The translations under genes were made by a program, and so were the position numbers. DNA of 8,550 nt from an uncultured Clostridia bacterium (GTDB taxonomy: Bacteria; Bacillota; Clostridia; HGM11514): assembly GCA_934489915.1 (NCBI GenBank), contig CAKSSZ010000047.1:1-8550 (forward strand). Reading direction: 5' to 3'. The notes under the pieces are model-generated. The model did not search any database and was not told the DNA's origin. It saw nothing but the letters and a program-made list of their open reading frames with translations. Shown here in pieces: positions 1-6,783 of the stretch (its first letter is position 1; each line of letters starts with the position of its first letter).

Positions 1-1
1 G

Positions 2-1705
2 TTCGTTTACGGCCTGGTCAAATATACCTACAGTAAGCTTGATATCTGCGACTTATCGGCAAGAACCACCTATAAAAACGGTGTGGAGCCAATCGAGGAC
101 CAAACTTATTTTGAAGAAAAAAGCGTAAACACAAACAGCAGCGGCGATACCGTTCCCAAGCTGGAATTAAACAATAAAATTTTAACGCTGAACCCAAACG
201 GGATCAACGGCGTATATCTTGCCTGGGTGTATACCGGGAATGAAAGATTTGAATATGACGGGAACTATCAGTGGAATGAGCTGATTGAAACAGGAAAAAG
301 CTTCAATTACAACACCGGTCACGGATACCGGACGGCATATAATACCAGGGAGGTAGAATTATCTGAAAACGGATGGTACACCGTATTTGCCATCTGGTAT
401 GAAAAAGGGCAGAAGCTGCATGTGGCAAAAAATGTTCATGTGGGAACCGTTGAAACAAGCGGGGTCGGCACCGAGTATGAACAGGAAGCCTATGATACCT
501 GGCAGCATAACAAAAAATATGTTCAGTCGGTGCCCGGGGTGAAAAACTATCTGTTTATCGGCGCTGACCATTGGGATCGCAGCGAATTAACAAAATCCTA
601 TTCCGATTATGTGGTGCTTGCCACCGTGAATACAAATAACCGGGAGGTTTCTTTTACAACAATCCTGAAAGAATCCTATGTTTATATTCCGTCCATCGGG
701 TGCGGAAGACTTACCAATGCTTATAATTGCGGCGGCGTTGAGCTGGTCGCCAGAACAATCGAAGAAAATTACGGACTGAAAATTGACAACTATCTGTTGC
801 TCGATTACCATTATTTTATCCAAATGATCAATGCTGTCGGAGGAATCAAAGTCCGGATTGAGGCATATCAGGTTCCTTATATCAATCAATACATCAGCAG
901 TCTGGAGCAGGATTACCGCTCTGCCTCTGAGATTGTAACAGCAAAATCCCTGGAAGAAAAGAGCGGGGAAGTTTTGCTGGACGGACCGCAAACGCTTGCC
1001 TATATCCGATATTATAACGAGGGCGATTGGGCAAGAGGGGAACGCTACGAACGGATGATGAAAGGCTTTTACAACAGTCTCCGCAAAACAAGGTTATCCA
1101 CAATTGTAAATGATATTTTCCCGTTGTTCACCACGGATTTCAGCTTTGGGGAATATCAGGAGTTTTTGTATTACTTACCGCTATATCTGAAATATAACGT
1201 TCAAGGGAATGAGCTCCCCGGTGAAAACCGCCTTGCTCCTTTTAAGGAAAGCTATCGCTACAACGTTCTTTTAAACAAGTCGGTGGAAATTGATACGGTA
1301 ATGCATTCAATTTTTAACAATAAAAATGAGGAACACCCGCAGATGTGGTGGATTTCCTCGATCCTGCTGATTTTGTATGCTTGCCTTTTCGCCGTATCCT
1401 TTGGTGCATTAGGTTATCTGATATTCCGCAAAAGACGAATTGTATATATGGATCCTGTTTCCCATGTGAAAAAATACAAATCGAAAAAATACCGTTGGAA
1501 CAGCGATGTTCACGTGTATCATCAGGATGTCCTGGGCGACTATGACGGCGGGATGTTTATGGATCGGGAAATGACGCAGCGGTACCCGCACAAAATAAAA
1601 ATGCCCATGCATGACCTTTTGGTGTATGTACCAATGCCAATCCGTGACGGTAAGGATGATTCCAAGCAGAAAAACAGTTCCGGGAAAGCGCCGGCCGCAC
1701 GTTAA
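2..1705 (+). CDS. LytR-CpsA-Psr (LCP) family glycopolymer transferase, 5' end outside window
   Basis: LCP enzymes transfer lipid-linked glycopolymers (teichoic acid, capsule, exopolysaccharide) to peptidoglycan on the outer face of the membrane. The frame is open to the left edge, so the start and the expected N-terminal anchor are missing; the GTG at 83 is only an internal codon. Counting from that GTG as residue 1, residues about 30-125 look like a beta-rich extracytoplasmic region (not recognised). The LCP domain runs about 154-335: NYLFIGAD, then D175, then ILKESYV where most members have a PRD-type motif, then TNAYNCGG, NAVGG, and a C-terminal AYIRYYNEGDWAR block. R309, D315, R318 and R321 keep the usual charged active-site pattern. 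A single hydrophobic helix (about 422-447, followed by FRKRR) and a cytosolic tail of about 90 residues end the protein, which is unusual for the family. It ends TAA 27 nt before the flippase gene, so the two are probably co-transcribed in a polysaccharide locus. Confidence 0.88.
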   Translation, partial: FVYGLVKYTYSKLDICDLSARTTYKNGVEPIEDQTYFEEKSVNTNSSGDTVPKLELNNKILTLNPNGINGVYLAWVYTGNERFEYDGNYQWNELIETGKSFNYNTGHGYRTAYNTREVELSENGWYTVFAIWYEKGQKLHVAKNVHVGTVETSGVGTEYEQEAYDTWQHNKKYVQSVPGVKNYLFIGADHWDRSELTKSYSDYVVLATVNTNNREVSFTTILKESYVYIPSIGCGRLTNAYNCGGVELVARTIEENYGLKIDNYLLLDYHYFIQMINAVGGIKVRIEAYQVPYINQYISSLEQDYRSASEIVTAKSLEEKSGEVLLDGPQTLAYIRYYNEGDWARGERYERMMKGFYNSLRKTRLSTIVNDIFPLFTTDFSFGEYQEFLYYLPLYLKYNVQGNELPGENRLAPFKESYRYNVLLNKSVEIDTVMHSIFNNKNEEHPQMWWISSILLILYACLFAVSFGALGYLIFRKRRIVYMDPVSHVKKYKSKKYRWNSDVHVYHQDVLGDYDGGMFMDREMTQRYPHKIKMPMHDLLVYVPMPIRDGKDDSKQKNSSGKAPAAR

Positions 1706-1732
1706 AAATGAAGAAAGGAGACGCCTGCCCAA

Positions 1733-3280
1733 ATGAGTTCAAGAACACAAAAATCAGCCCGTAATATTGCCTTTTCCATCAGCTATCAGCTGGTGACCCT
1801 GCTTTCCAATTTTTTTATCAAAACCGTGCTGATCAAAAATCTGGGCATACAGTACACGGGCGTCTCCGCACTTTTTACCGATATTCTGACGGTTTTATCC
1901 GTTGCGGAGCTTGGCTTCAGCACGGCTGTTTCTTATGCGCTTTACCGCCCTCTTTATGAAAAAGACGATCTGCAAATTGCAAGGCTGATGGGGTTATATC
2001 AAAAAATTTATCGGATTGTTTTTGCTGTGATTCTTGCAGCCGGAGCGGTTTGTTTGATTTTTCTGAACGGTATTGTAAAGGATGTTCCCGATATCAAGGA
2101 AAATATTCACATTATTTTTCTATTCTTTCTCTTCAAAACTGCTGTTTCCTATTTGTTTGTTTATAAAGCAACGCTCATAGAAGCAAATCAGGAAAAACAC
2201 ATTGTGTCTGCCATCGGAATAGCGGTTTGTATCCTGACAACCGTTTTAGAAGCGATTTCCTTAACCGTATGGAAAAGCTACCTGGGGTACCTTGCGGTCA
2301 TGGTCACCATGGTCATTGTGCAAAACCTTATCATTTCATCGGTTGCAAACCGCCGGTACCCCATGTTAAAGGCAGAGTGCGGGCAGAGCCTTCCCTTGTC
2401 GGAACGCAAAGAAATTTTTAAAAATGTAAGAGCCCTGGCAATTTACAAAATTTCCGGCGCTCTGCAAAGAGGGGTGGACAGTGTGATTATCTCCGCCATG
2501 CTGGGCACTTCGCTTGTGGGTTTCTTGTCTTATTATAAAATTATTATCAATCAGGTGGATTCCCTCTTCGGTCAGATTTTTGAAGCAATGAAGCCCAGTG
2601 TGGGGCATCTTGCGGCAAGTGAAACCGGCGAAAGACAGTACGCCGTTTTTAAAAAGATGTGCTTTTTATCCTTTGCAATCGGGAATTTCATTACGGTTTC
2701 CCTGGTCACATTGTTAAATCCTTTTATTACGTTATGGTTGGGGCGCAATTATTTGCTGGGAAGGAACATTATCATTTTGCTTGCGGCGGACGCTTATCTC
2801 ATTACTATGGTACGCCCTTACGAAAGCTTCCGAAATGCAAACGCCCTGTTTGTGCAGGGAAAATACAGGCCGGCGATTATGGTGATTTTAAACATTGTTT
2901 TGTCAATCCGGCTTGCAAGGCAATGGGGTATATCCGGTGTTTTGTTTGCAACCGTAGCCGCAAGGCTCCTGACCCATGTATGGTATGACCCCTGGCTGGT
3001 TTATCGCAAGGTGTTTCAAAAACCATTTTTGCAATATATTAAAATGAAAATCGGTTATCTGCTCACCGTGGCCGCAAGCTGCGTACTCGTATCTGCTGTT
3101 TGTTACAGGATTCAGTGCTCCAATCCATGGGTTACCTTTTGCGTCCATGCTTTCCTGTGCGTAATTCTCCCTAACACGGTTTTGGTCGCTTTGTTTCACC
3201 GTAACAATGAGTTTCAAGCATTGTGCAAGGCTATGCGTACGCTGTTTCAAAAAATGCGCAAGCCAACCCAATCATGTTAA
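1733..3280 (+). CDS. Wzx-type polysaccharide flippase (MOP superfamily, oligosaccharide transporter)
   Basis: A 515-residue integral membrane protein with about 12-14 hydrophobic segments over its whole length. The N-terminus (ARNIAFSISYQLVTLLSNFF, then LGIQYTGVSALFTDI and the ELGFSTAVSYALYRPL stretch) is typical of PST/Wzx flippases, as is the later NIVLSIRLARQWGISGVLFAT segment. Such proteins move undecaprenyl-linked oligosaccharide repeat units from the inner to the outer leaflet. The ATG at 1733 has an AAAGGAG ribosome site at 1714-1720, spaced 12 nt, slightly long. It follows the LCP gene by 27 nt and probably supplies the exported glycan that the LCP enzyme attaches. No glycosyltransferase lies downstream, so this seems to be the 3' end of the locus. 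It converges on the kinase gene with only 40 nt between stops. The substrate cannot be told from sequence. Confidence 0.9.
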   Translation: MSSRTQKSARNIAFSISYQLVTLLSNFFIKTVLIKNLGIQYTGVSALFTDILTVLSVAELGFSTAVSYALYRPLYEKDDLQIARLMGLYQKIYRIVFAVILAAGAVCLIFLNGIVKDVPDIKENIHIIFLFFLFKTAVSYLFVYKATLIEANQEKHIVSAIGIAVCILTTVLEAISLTVWKSYLGYLAVMVTMVIVQNLIISSVANRRYPMLKAECGQSLPLSERKEIFKNVRALAIYKISGALQRGVDSVIISAMLGTSLVGFLSYYKIIINQVDSLFGQIFEAMKPSVGHLAASETGERQYAVFKKMCFLSFAIGNFITVSLVTLLNPFITLWLGRNYLLGRNIIILLAADAYLITMVRPYESFRNANALFVQGKYRPAIMVILNIVLSIRLARQWGISGVLFATVAARLLTHVWYDPWLVYRKVFQKPFLQYIKMKIGYLLTVAASCVLVSAVCYRIQCSNPWVTFCVHAFLCVILPNTVLVALFHRNNEFQALCKAMRTLFQKMRKPTQSC

Positions 3281-3301
3281 AGCAGGCTATACTGCCTCAG
3301 C

Positions 3302-3320
3302 CCAATCCATGGGCAGAAGG
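3302..3320. repeat. Short repeated motif CCAATCC-ATGGGCA-AAGG, copy 1
   Basis: The 40-nt gap between the convergent flippase and kinase genes contains CCAATCCATGGGCAGAAGG. A near copy with a two-base insertion lies at 6269-6289, downstream of the TetR gene, and the core CCAATCCATGGG also occurs at 3121-3132 inside the flippase gene. Flanking bases allow a small hairpin (CTGCC 3292-3296 with GGCAG 3312-3316), but there is no T tract, so I do not call it a terminator. It may be chance. Confidence 0.25.
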
Positions 3321-4592
3321 TTACGTGTTTAATATAATGCACACGGTCAGTACGCCGTGATCCAGGCTGTATTTGATGTTACCGCCATATTTCCTGATTG
3401 CCGAAAGCATACTGGCAATCCCGATCCCACGGTTTTTCACCATATTATTTTCAAGGGCAAGATCCTCCCTGCAAGGATTTGAACATACGATCACGGTTTT
3501 ATCCGCAACCGTTCGGAGGTTTACCTTTATTTCACCGTCCGATCCGCATTCCGCACAGCCGTTTATGGCATTTTCCAAAAGATTTGCCAAAATGGCAACA
3601 AAATCAACATCGGTGATCAGGGTGTTTTCCTGGGTATCTGCCCGAACAGAAAGGGGAAGCCCCATTTTTTGCGCCTTTTGATCAAAGCCATTCAAAATAG
3701 CGTTGACTGTGATGTGCGGGCAAAACTCGCGCAGCCGTGCCGCCTCTAAACTTTCGTTATACTGCTCCAAATAACAGAGCGCTTCCTGCACCTCGCCTTT
3801 TTTCAGCATAGCCGCAATATTTTGATTATGATGCCTGAAATCATGAAAAACAGTTTTTGCCGACAATTCATTTTCTTTTGCGGTTTTCAGCTGCCCCTGC
3901 AAATATGTGATATTCCGGCGGATCAACTCATCGTTGCTTTCCTCCAGCATAGATTGAACCGTGCCGAAAATCACCCACAAAATCGAAACATAGAGCAACA
4001 CAAAAACCGCAAAAAACGGAATATAGCTGTTGATATTTTTGTATTCGGCATTGAAGATTACCACAAATGCAGAAAAAATCAGCAAAAATAAAATCGAGAC
4101 CACCGATATGGAGTACCATGTTTTACGGCGCTTTCCGGACACGGCTCTCACAGAAGGGCGCAAAGCCCGGATATAAATCAACGCCATCGGAAGAAACAAG
4201 ACGGTTCGGATGCTGTTCCTCGCATAATAAATCACCAGCTCCGACGAATGTTTTAAAAATATGCTGCACAAGATCAGAGCGATACAGACAAATATACTAA
4301 ACACGTTGGCATAGCTGACGAATAAGAAAATCTTTTTACAGACAGGATCGGCAGAGGTTTGTAAAAACATAAAAAACGATATCAAAAGCGTGCTGGTAAA
4401 CGCTGCGGCATAATATCCGGGACTTTCCCCCAGCTTCGCATAGGTGAGCATAATCAGCCCCACAAACACAACATAAAATGCAGAATAAATCAACGCCATT
4501 TTGCGTGGCGAGTATTTTGGCTCCGTCATGACCCAAAAGGAAAGCAAATGGGAAAGGCTCAGCAGGGTCATCGCCGCAAAAATATGAATCAT
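3321..4592 (-). CDS. AgrC-like sensor histidine kinase with GHKL ATPase domain
   Basis: A 423-residue membrane sensor kinase of the Agr/quorum-sensing type (HPK10-like). Residues 1-210 hold six or seven hydrophobic segments forming the sensor region. A short, probably coiled-coil linker (about 211-245) leads to the phosphoacceptor motif FHDFRHH, with H250 the likely phosphorylated histidine. The ATP-binding domain shows the N box at NLLENAINGC (337-346) and a G box at NRGIGIAS (387-394). The protein ends shortly after, so it lacks a receiver. Its ATG overlaps the response-regulator TGA as ATGA (4589-4592), and an AGGAGG site lies inside the end of the upstream gene, so translation is coupled. 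The family often senses a cyclic peptide made by AgrB/AgrD, but neither gene is in the window, so the ligand is unknown. Confidence 0.9.
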   Translation of the reverse strand: MIHIFAAMTLLSLSHLLSFWVMTEPKYSPRKMALIYSAFYVVFVGLIMLTYAKLGESPGYYAAAFTSTLLISFFMFLQTSADPVCKKIFLFVSYANVFSIFVCIALILCSIFLKHSSELVIYYARNSIRTVLFLPMALIYIRALRPSVRAVSGKRRKTWYSISVVSILFLLIFSAFVVIFNAEYKNINSYIPFFAVFVLLYVSILWVIFGTVQSMLEESNDELIRRNITYLQGQLKTAKENELSAKTVFHDFRHHNQNIAAMLKKGEVQEALCYLEQYNESLEAARLREFCPHITVNAILNGFDQKAQKMGLPLSVRADTQENTLITDVDFVAILANLLENAINGCAECGSDGEIKVNLRTVADKTVIVCSNPCREDLALENNMVKNRGIGIASMLSAIRKYGGNIKYSLDHGVLTVCIILNT

Positions 4593-5317
4593 TGTTTCAT
4601 CGCCTCCTCCCGGTAAAAATCAAAATATTGCTCTTTTACCTCACTTCTCAACCGTCTCGGAACCGGGATCCTCTGCCCGTTTATCATAACAAGCTCTGCT
4701 TGCAGAACACTTTGCACACACCTGAGATTCACAAGATAGGACGCCCCCACCGGCAAAAAACCGGTCATGCCGCCCAAGGATGCTTTGATCTCTGTAAGAG
4801 CGGTGCGTGTTTTGATCCACTTTCCTGATTTTAAGCAGATTTCAACGTTATGATTTTTCGATTCCATATATAGCACCTGATATAAGTCAATCCGATGGAT
4901 TTCCTTCCCGCAGGTAACCGGCACAAAGCAATGCTGCCGCTCTTTTTCCATCACCCGATCCAAGGTATCGTTCAGCCGTTCCTTTGTAAAGGGCTTTGTC
5001 AGATAATCGTTTACGTGCAGTGCAAATGCCTCCACAGCAAAATCAGAGCTTGTGGTCAAAAAAATAATATTGGTATTATTTTCACTTTTGTTTTGGAGCT
5101 CTTTTGCAATTTCCGTCCCCAGAATTCCGGGCATGCAAATATCCAACAGCGCCAGATCCGGAGCGCCGTTTTTGCCCATATCGTCCAACAGATCGAAGGG
5201 ATTTAAAAAACACCGAACGGTAATCATAAGCTCCGGGTGTGCCTTTGCATACTCTAAGACAATCTGCTGCATATGATCAAGCTCGTTTTTTTGATCGTCG
5301 CATATGACAATATTCAT
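4589..5317 (-). CDS. LytTR-family response regulator (AgrA/ComE type)
   Basis: A 242-residue cytosolic regulator, cognate to the kinase encoded just downstream. The receiver domain (1-120) shows the acidic pair D7-D8, phosphoacceptor D59 in LLDICMP, T88 in FLTTSSD, and K108 in the TKP motif. A LytTR DNA-binding domain follows (about 130-236), with IDLYQVLYMES and the GASYLVNLRCV strand; the residue before ASYLVN is Gly where His is common (RxHxSYLVN). I chose ATG 5317 over a GTG at 5362 that adds 15 residues: 5317 has an excellent AAGGAGGGGG site 4 nt upstream and starts exactly at the receiver beta-1 (MNIVICDD), while the longer start has no visible site. LytTR regulators bind paired direct repeats to activate virulence, bacteriocin or competence genes; the target here is unknown. 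Confidence 0.92.
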   Translation of the reverse strand: MNIVICDDQKNELDHMQQIVLEYAKAHPELMITVRCFLNPFDLLDDMGKNGAPDLALLDICMPGILGTEIAKELQNKSENNTNIIFLTTSSDFAVEAFALHVNDYLTKPFTKERLNDTLDRVMEKERQHCFVPVTCGKEIHRIDLYQVLYMESKNHNVEICLKSGKWIKTRTALTEIKASLGGMTGFLPVGASYLVNLRCVQSVLQAELVMINGQRIPVPRRLRSEVKEQYFDFYREEAMKQ

Positions 5318-5397
5318 TCTTGCCCCCTCCTTTTCCGGAAAGCACAGGGATGAGACCTGCACGGTAAGCGTAATCTTCCTTCTTTTCTCTATAGTGA

Positions 5398-5426
5398 ATT
5401 ATATCACACAATTTCAAATTTGTCAT
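5398..5426 (-). promoter_or_regulatory. Promoter of the response regulator/kinase operon
   Basis: On the minus strand, ATGACA (5426-5421) and TATAAT (5403-5398) are separated by exactly 17 nt, with TGA in front of the -10 giving an extended -10 element. The predicted start near 5391 leaves a leader of about 74 nt before the ATG at 5317. The -10 hexamer is flanked exactly by GTGA (5394-5397) and TCAC (5404-5407), a dyad that could be an operator. Confidence 0.75.
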
Positions 5427-5436
5427 CCTACCAAAG
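5427..5436. promoter_or_regulatory. Possible TetR operator half-site next to the two-component promoter
   Basis: CCTACCAAAG, read on the minus strand as CTTTGGTAGG, matches 9 of 10 bases of GTTTGGTAGG from the TetR operator at 5547-5564. It abuts the -35 of the response-regulator promoter. Only one arm is conserved and a match this short can arise by chance, so this is tentative. Confidence 0.25.
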
Positions 5437-5482
5437 TCGGATTTTTTATTTTTCGTCGCTATGCACAACGGCAGGGAGCCAT

Positions 5483-5525
5483 TTTTCACCGAAAAACAGC
5501 CTAAATGTTTGAAGGAAGGTGAAAA
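5483..5525. repeat. Inverted repeat upstream of the TetR promoter
   Basis: TTTTCACC (5483-5490) and GGTGAAAA (5518-5525) are perfect inverted arms, 27 nt apart, with an inner AAACA/TGTTT pair (5494-5498/5506-5510). A T-rich run (5526-5538) follows on the + strand. No + strand gene ends nearby, so the role as terminator or binding site is unclear. Confidence 0.35.
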
Positions 5526-5540
5526 TTTTTCTTTTTTCTA

Positions 5541-5569
5541 TTGACAACCTACCGTTTGGTAGGTATAAT
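5541..5569 (+). promoter_or_regulatory. Consensus sigma-A promoter of the TetR gene
   Basis: TTGACA at 5541-5546 and TATAAT at 5564-5569 are both perfect consensus hexamers with the ideal 17-nt spacer. The expected transcription start is about 5576, about 15 nt before the GGGAGG ribosome site at 5591-5596. So strong a promoter on a repressor gene implies tight repression, which the embedded palindrome explains. Confidence 0.93.
5547..5564. promoter_or_regulatory. Palindromic operator for the TetR regulator
   Basis: ACCTACC-GTTT-GGTAGGT is a perfect inverted repeat with 7-bp arms and a 4-nt centre. It fills the promoter spacer and takes in the first base of the -10. A repressor dimer bound here would exclude RNA polymerase, the usual TetR autoregulatory arrangement. 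Binding by this particular protein is inferred from position. Confidence 0.82.
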
Positions 5570-5604
5570 AATAGTAACAATACTTCCAACGGGAGGCTGT
5601 CAGC

Positions 5605-6219
5605 ATGATAGAAAAGAGCAATACAAAGCAGGAGATTTTAAAGACGGCATTGGAACTGTTCTCGGTGCAGGGCTATGAGGCCACCTCTGTTTCTCAAATT
5701 GCAGACGCAGTCGGCATCCGCAAAGCGTCCATGTACAGTCATTTCGGCAGCAAGCAAGCCATCCTGGACGCACTGACCCAAGAAAGTGCAGAGCAATATG
5801 AAAAGCATTCTATCTTTGCCCAAACCGATTGGGACGACCCAGCATTTCAAAACCCCTCCCCCGAGGAGGTTCTACAAATGATTCTGGGGCATATCCGCTT
5901 TATTCTGCATGATCCGCAAATCCGTAAATCACGCAAGATGCTGACCGTTGAGCAGTTCCGGAACCCCCCTCTGAAGGCCTTGCAGACCCAGCATAATTAT
6001 ACGGACGTGATGCGCTATTTTACCGAACTGATGACCGTCCTCATCCGCCGGGGAAGATTGGCAGACCACGACCCGGAAATCATGGCGGCGCAATTATGCC
6101 TCCCTATCTCCGTCTGGATCAATCTATGCGACCGTGAACCGGAGCGGGAGGAAGAGATCATGGGGCTGATGGAGCGGCACATCCGGCAGTTTTTCAGGCT
6201 TTACCAAAAGCAACATTGA
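5605..6219 (+). CDS. TetR/AcrR family transcriptional repressor
   Basis: A 204-residue regulator. The N-terminal TetR helix-turn-helix domain spans about 8-55: ILKTALELFSVQGYEATSV, then QIADAVGIRKASMYSHFGSK, where residues 28-47 contain the helix-turn-helix and K50 is the conserved lysine after it. The helical C-terminal ligand and dimer domain is divergent, as usual, so the inducer cannot be read from it. The ATG at 5605 has GGGAGG at 5591-5596. It ends in TGA followed by a strong terminator shared with the convergent cupin gene. Because the neighbouring operon encodes a reductase and a cupin, the likely role is sensing a reactive small molecule such as an aldehyde, quinone or drug and relieving repression of itself and perhaps that operon; this is inference from context. 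Confidence 0.93.
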   Translation: MIEKSNTKQEILKTALELFSVQGYEATSVSQIADAVGIRKASMYSHFGSKQAILDALTQESAEQYEKHSIFAQTDWDDPAFQNPSPEEVLQMILGHIRFILHDPQIRKSRKMLTVEQFRNPPLKALQTQHNYTDVMRYFTELMTVLIRRGRLADHDPEIMAAQLCLPISVWINLCDREPEREEEIMGLMERHIRQFFRLYQKQH

Positions 6220-6268
6220 GCAATCGGGAACAGAAAAAAGCAGACATCATACAGCTTTTATGCTTGCT

Positions 6269-6289
6269 CCAATCCGCATGGGCAAAAGG
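6269..6289. repeat. Short repeated motif CCAATCC-ATGGGCA-AAGG, copy 2
   Basis: CCAATCCGCATGGGCAAAAGG lies 50 nt after the TetR stop and resembles 3302-3320, with a GC insertion and one G-to-A change. Here TTGC (6264-6267) can pair with GCAA (6282-6285), while copy 1 has CTGC and GCAG, so the differing base is compensated. Could be coincidence. Confidence 0.25.
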
Positions 6290-6298
6290 AAAAAATAG

Positions 6299-6337
6299 AA
6301 CAGCGGCTGATCGCTCTCTTGCATCAGCCGCTGTTTT
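6299..6337. terminator. Bidirectional intrinsic terminator between TetR and cupin genes
   Basis: A perfect 13-bp stem (6299-6311 with 6323-6335, core CAGCGGCTGAT/ATCAGCCGCTG) and an 11-nt loop. On the + strand it is followed by TTTT (6334-6337); on the minus strand the preceding A run (6290-6295) becomes a T tract. It can end both the TetR transcript and the convergent cupin transcript. Confidence 0.88.
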
Positions 6338-6361
6338 GCTGTCTCTCACACGCTATCGGAA

Positions 6362-6766
6362 CTATGGCAGTTGATGATATTCCTCATCCGACACCGGCTC
6401 GCACCACTCATTTTCGGTATTTTCCCCCGGAACCTCAACAGCAAGATGAGAAAACCAGCTGTCCTTTGCCGCCCCGTGCCAATGCTTCACGCCCGCTTTA
6501 ATATTGACCACGTCTCCGGGAACCAGCTTTCTCGCTTCTTTGCCCCATTCCTGATAATACCCTTCTCCGGCAACGCAAATCAAAATTTGTCCGCCGCCCT
6601 GGGTCGCATGGTGAATGTGCCAGTTATTTCTGCACCCCGGCTCAAAAGTCACATTAAAAATTCCCACTTGCTCGGTGGACAGAGGAGCCAGATAGCTTTG
6701 ACCGCTGAAATATTTTGCAAATGCATCGTTTTTTTCGCCTGTTTCAAATACGCTTATTTTTTTCAT
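6362..6766 (-). CDS. Small cupin-fold protein (cupin_2 domain)
   Basis: A 134-residue single-domain cupin. Motif 1 is seen as G44, H50, H52 and Q60 in NWHIHHATQGGGQILICVAG, with Gln rather than Glu in the metal-ligand position; motif 2 is PGDVVNIKAGVKHWHG (83-98), with H95 the remaining histidine ligand. The KHWHGA signature and the G-x-Q form resemble the cupins that accompany carboxymuconolactone decarboxylase-like proteins and aldo/keto reductases in Clostridia. Members of this group have no single agreed reaction, so I assign none. The ATG at 6766 has AAGGAG at a 9-nt spacing, placed in the 17-nt gap after the reductase gene, so it is the second gene of that operon. It stops with TAG next to the shared terminator. 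Confidence 0.87.
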   Translation of the reverse strand: MKKISVFETGEKNDAFAKYFSGQSYLAPLSTEQVGIFNVTFEPGCRNNWHIHHATQGGGQILICVAGEGYYQEWGKEARKLVPGDVVNIKAGVKHWHGAAKDSWFSHLAVEVPGENTENEWCEPVSDEEYHQLP

Positions 6767-6783
6767 TCCGTTTTTCTCCTTCC

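Noticed and set aside
83..85. GTG 83 as the true start of the LCP gene
   Set aside because: The frame is open back to base 2 and encodes plausible sequence, there is no ribosome site, and an N-terminal membrane anchor is expected upstream.
3281..3320. Intrinsic terminator between the convergent flippase and kinase genes
   Set aside because: Only a 5-bp stem can form (CTGCC/GGCAG) and no T tract follows on either strand.
5318..5362. Longer start (GTG 5362) for the response regulator
   Set aside because: It adds 15 residues with no family match and no ribosome site, whereas ATG 5317 has a near-perfect site and begins at the receiver domain.
6260..6298. Twelve-codon ORF downstream of the TetR gene
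   Set aside because: No ribosome site and it lies in the terminator approach region, so there is no support for translation.
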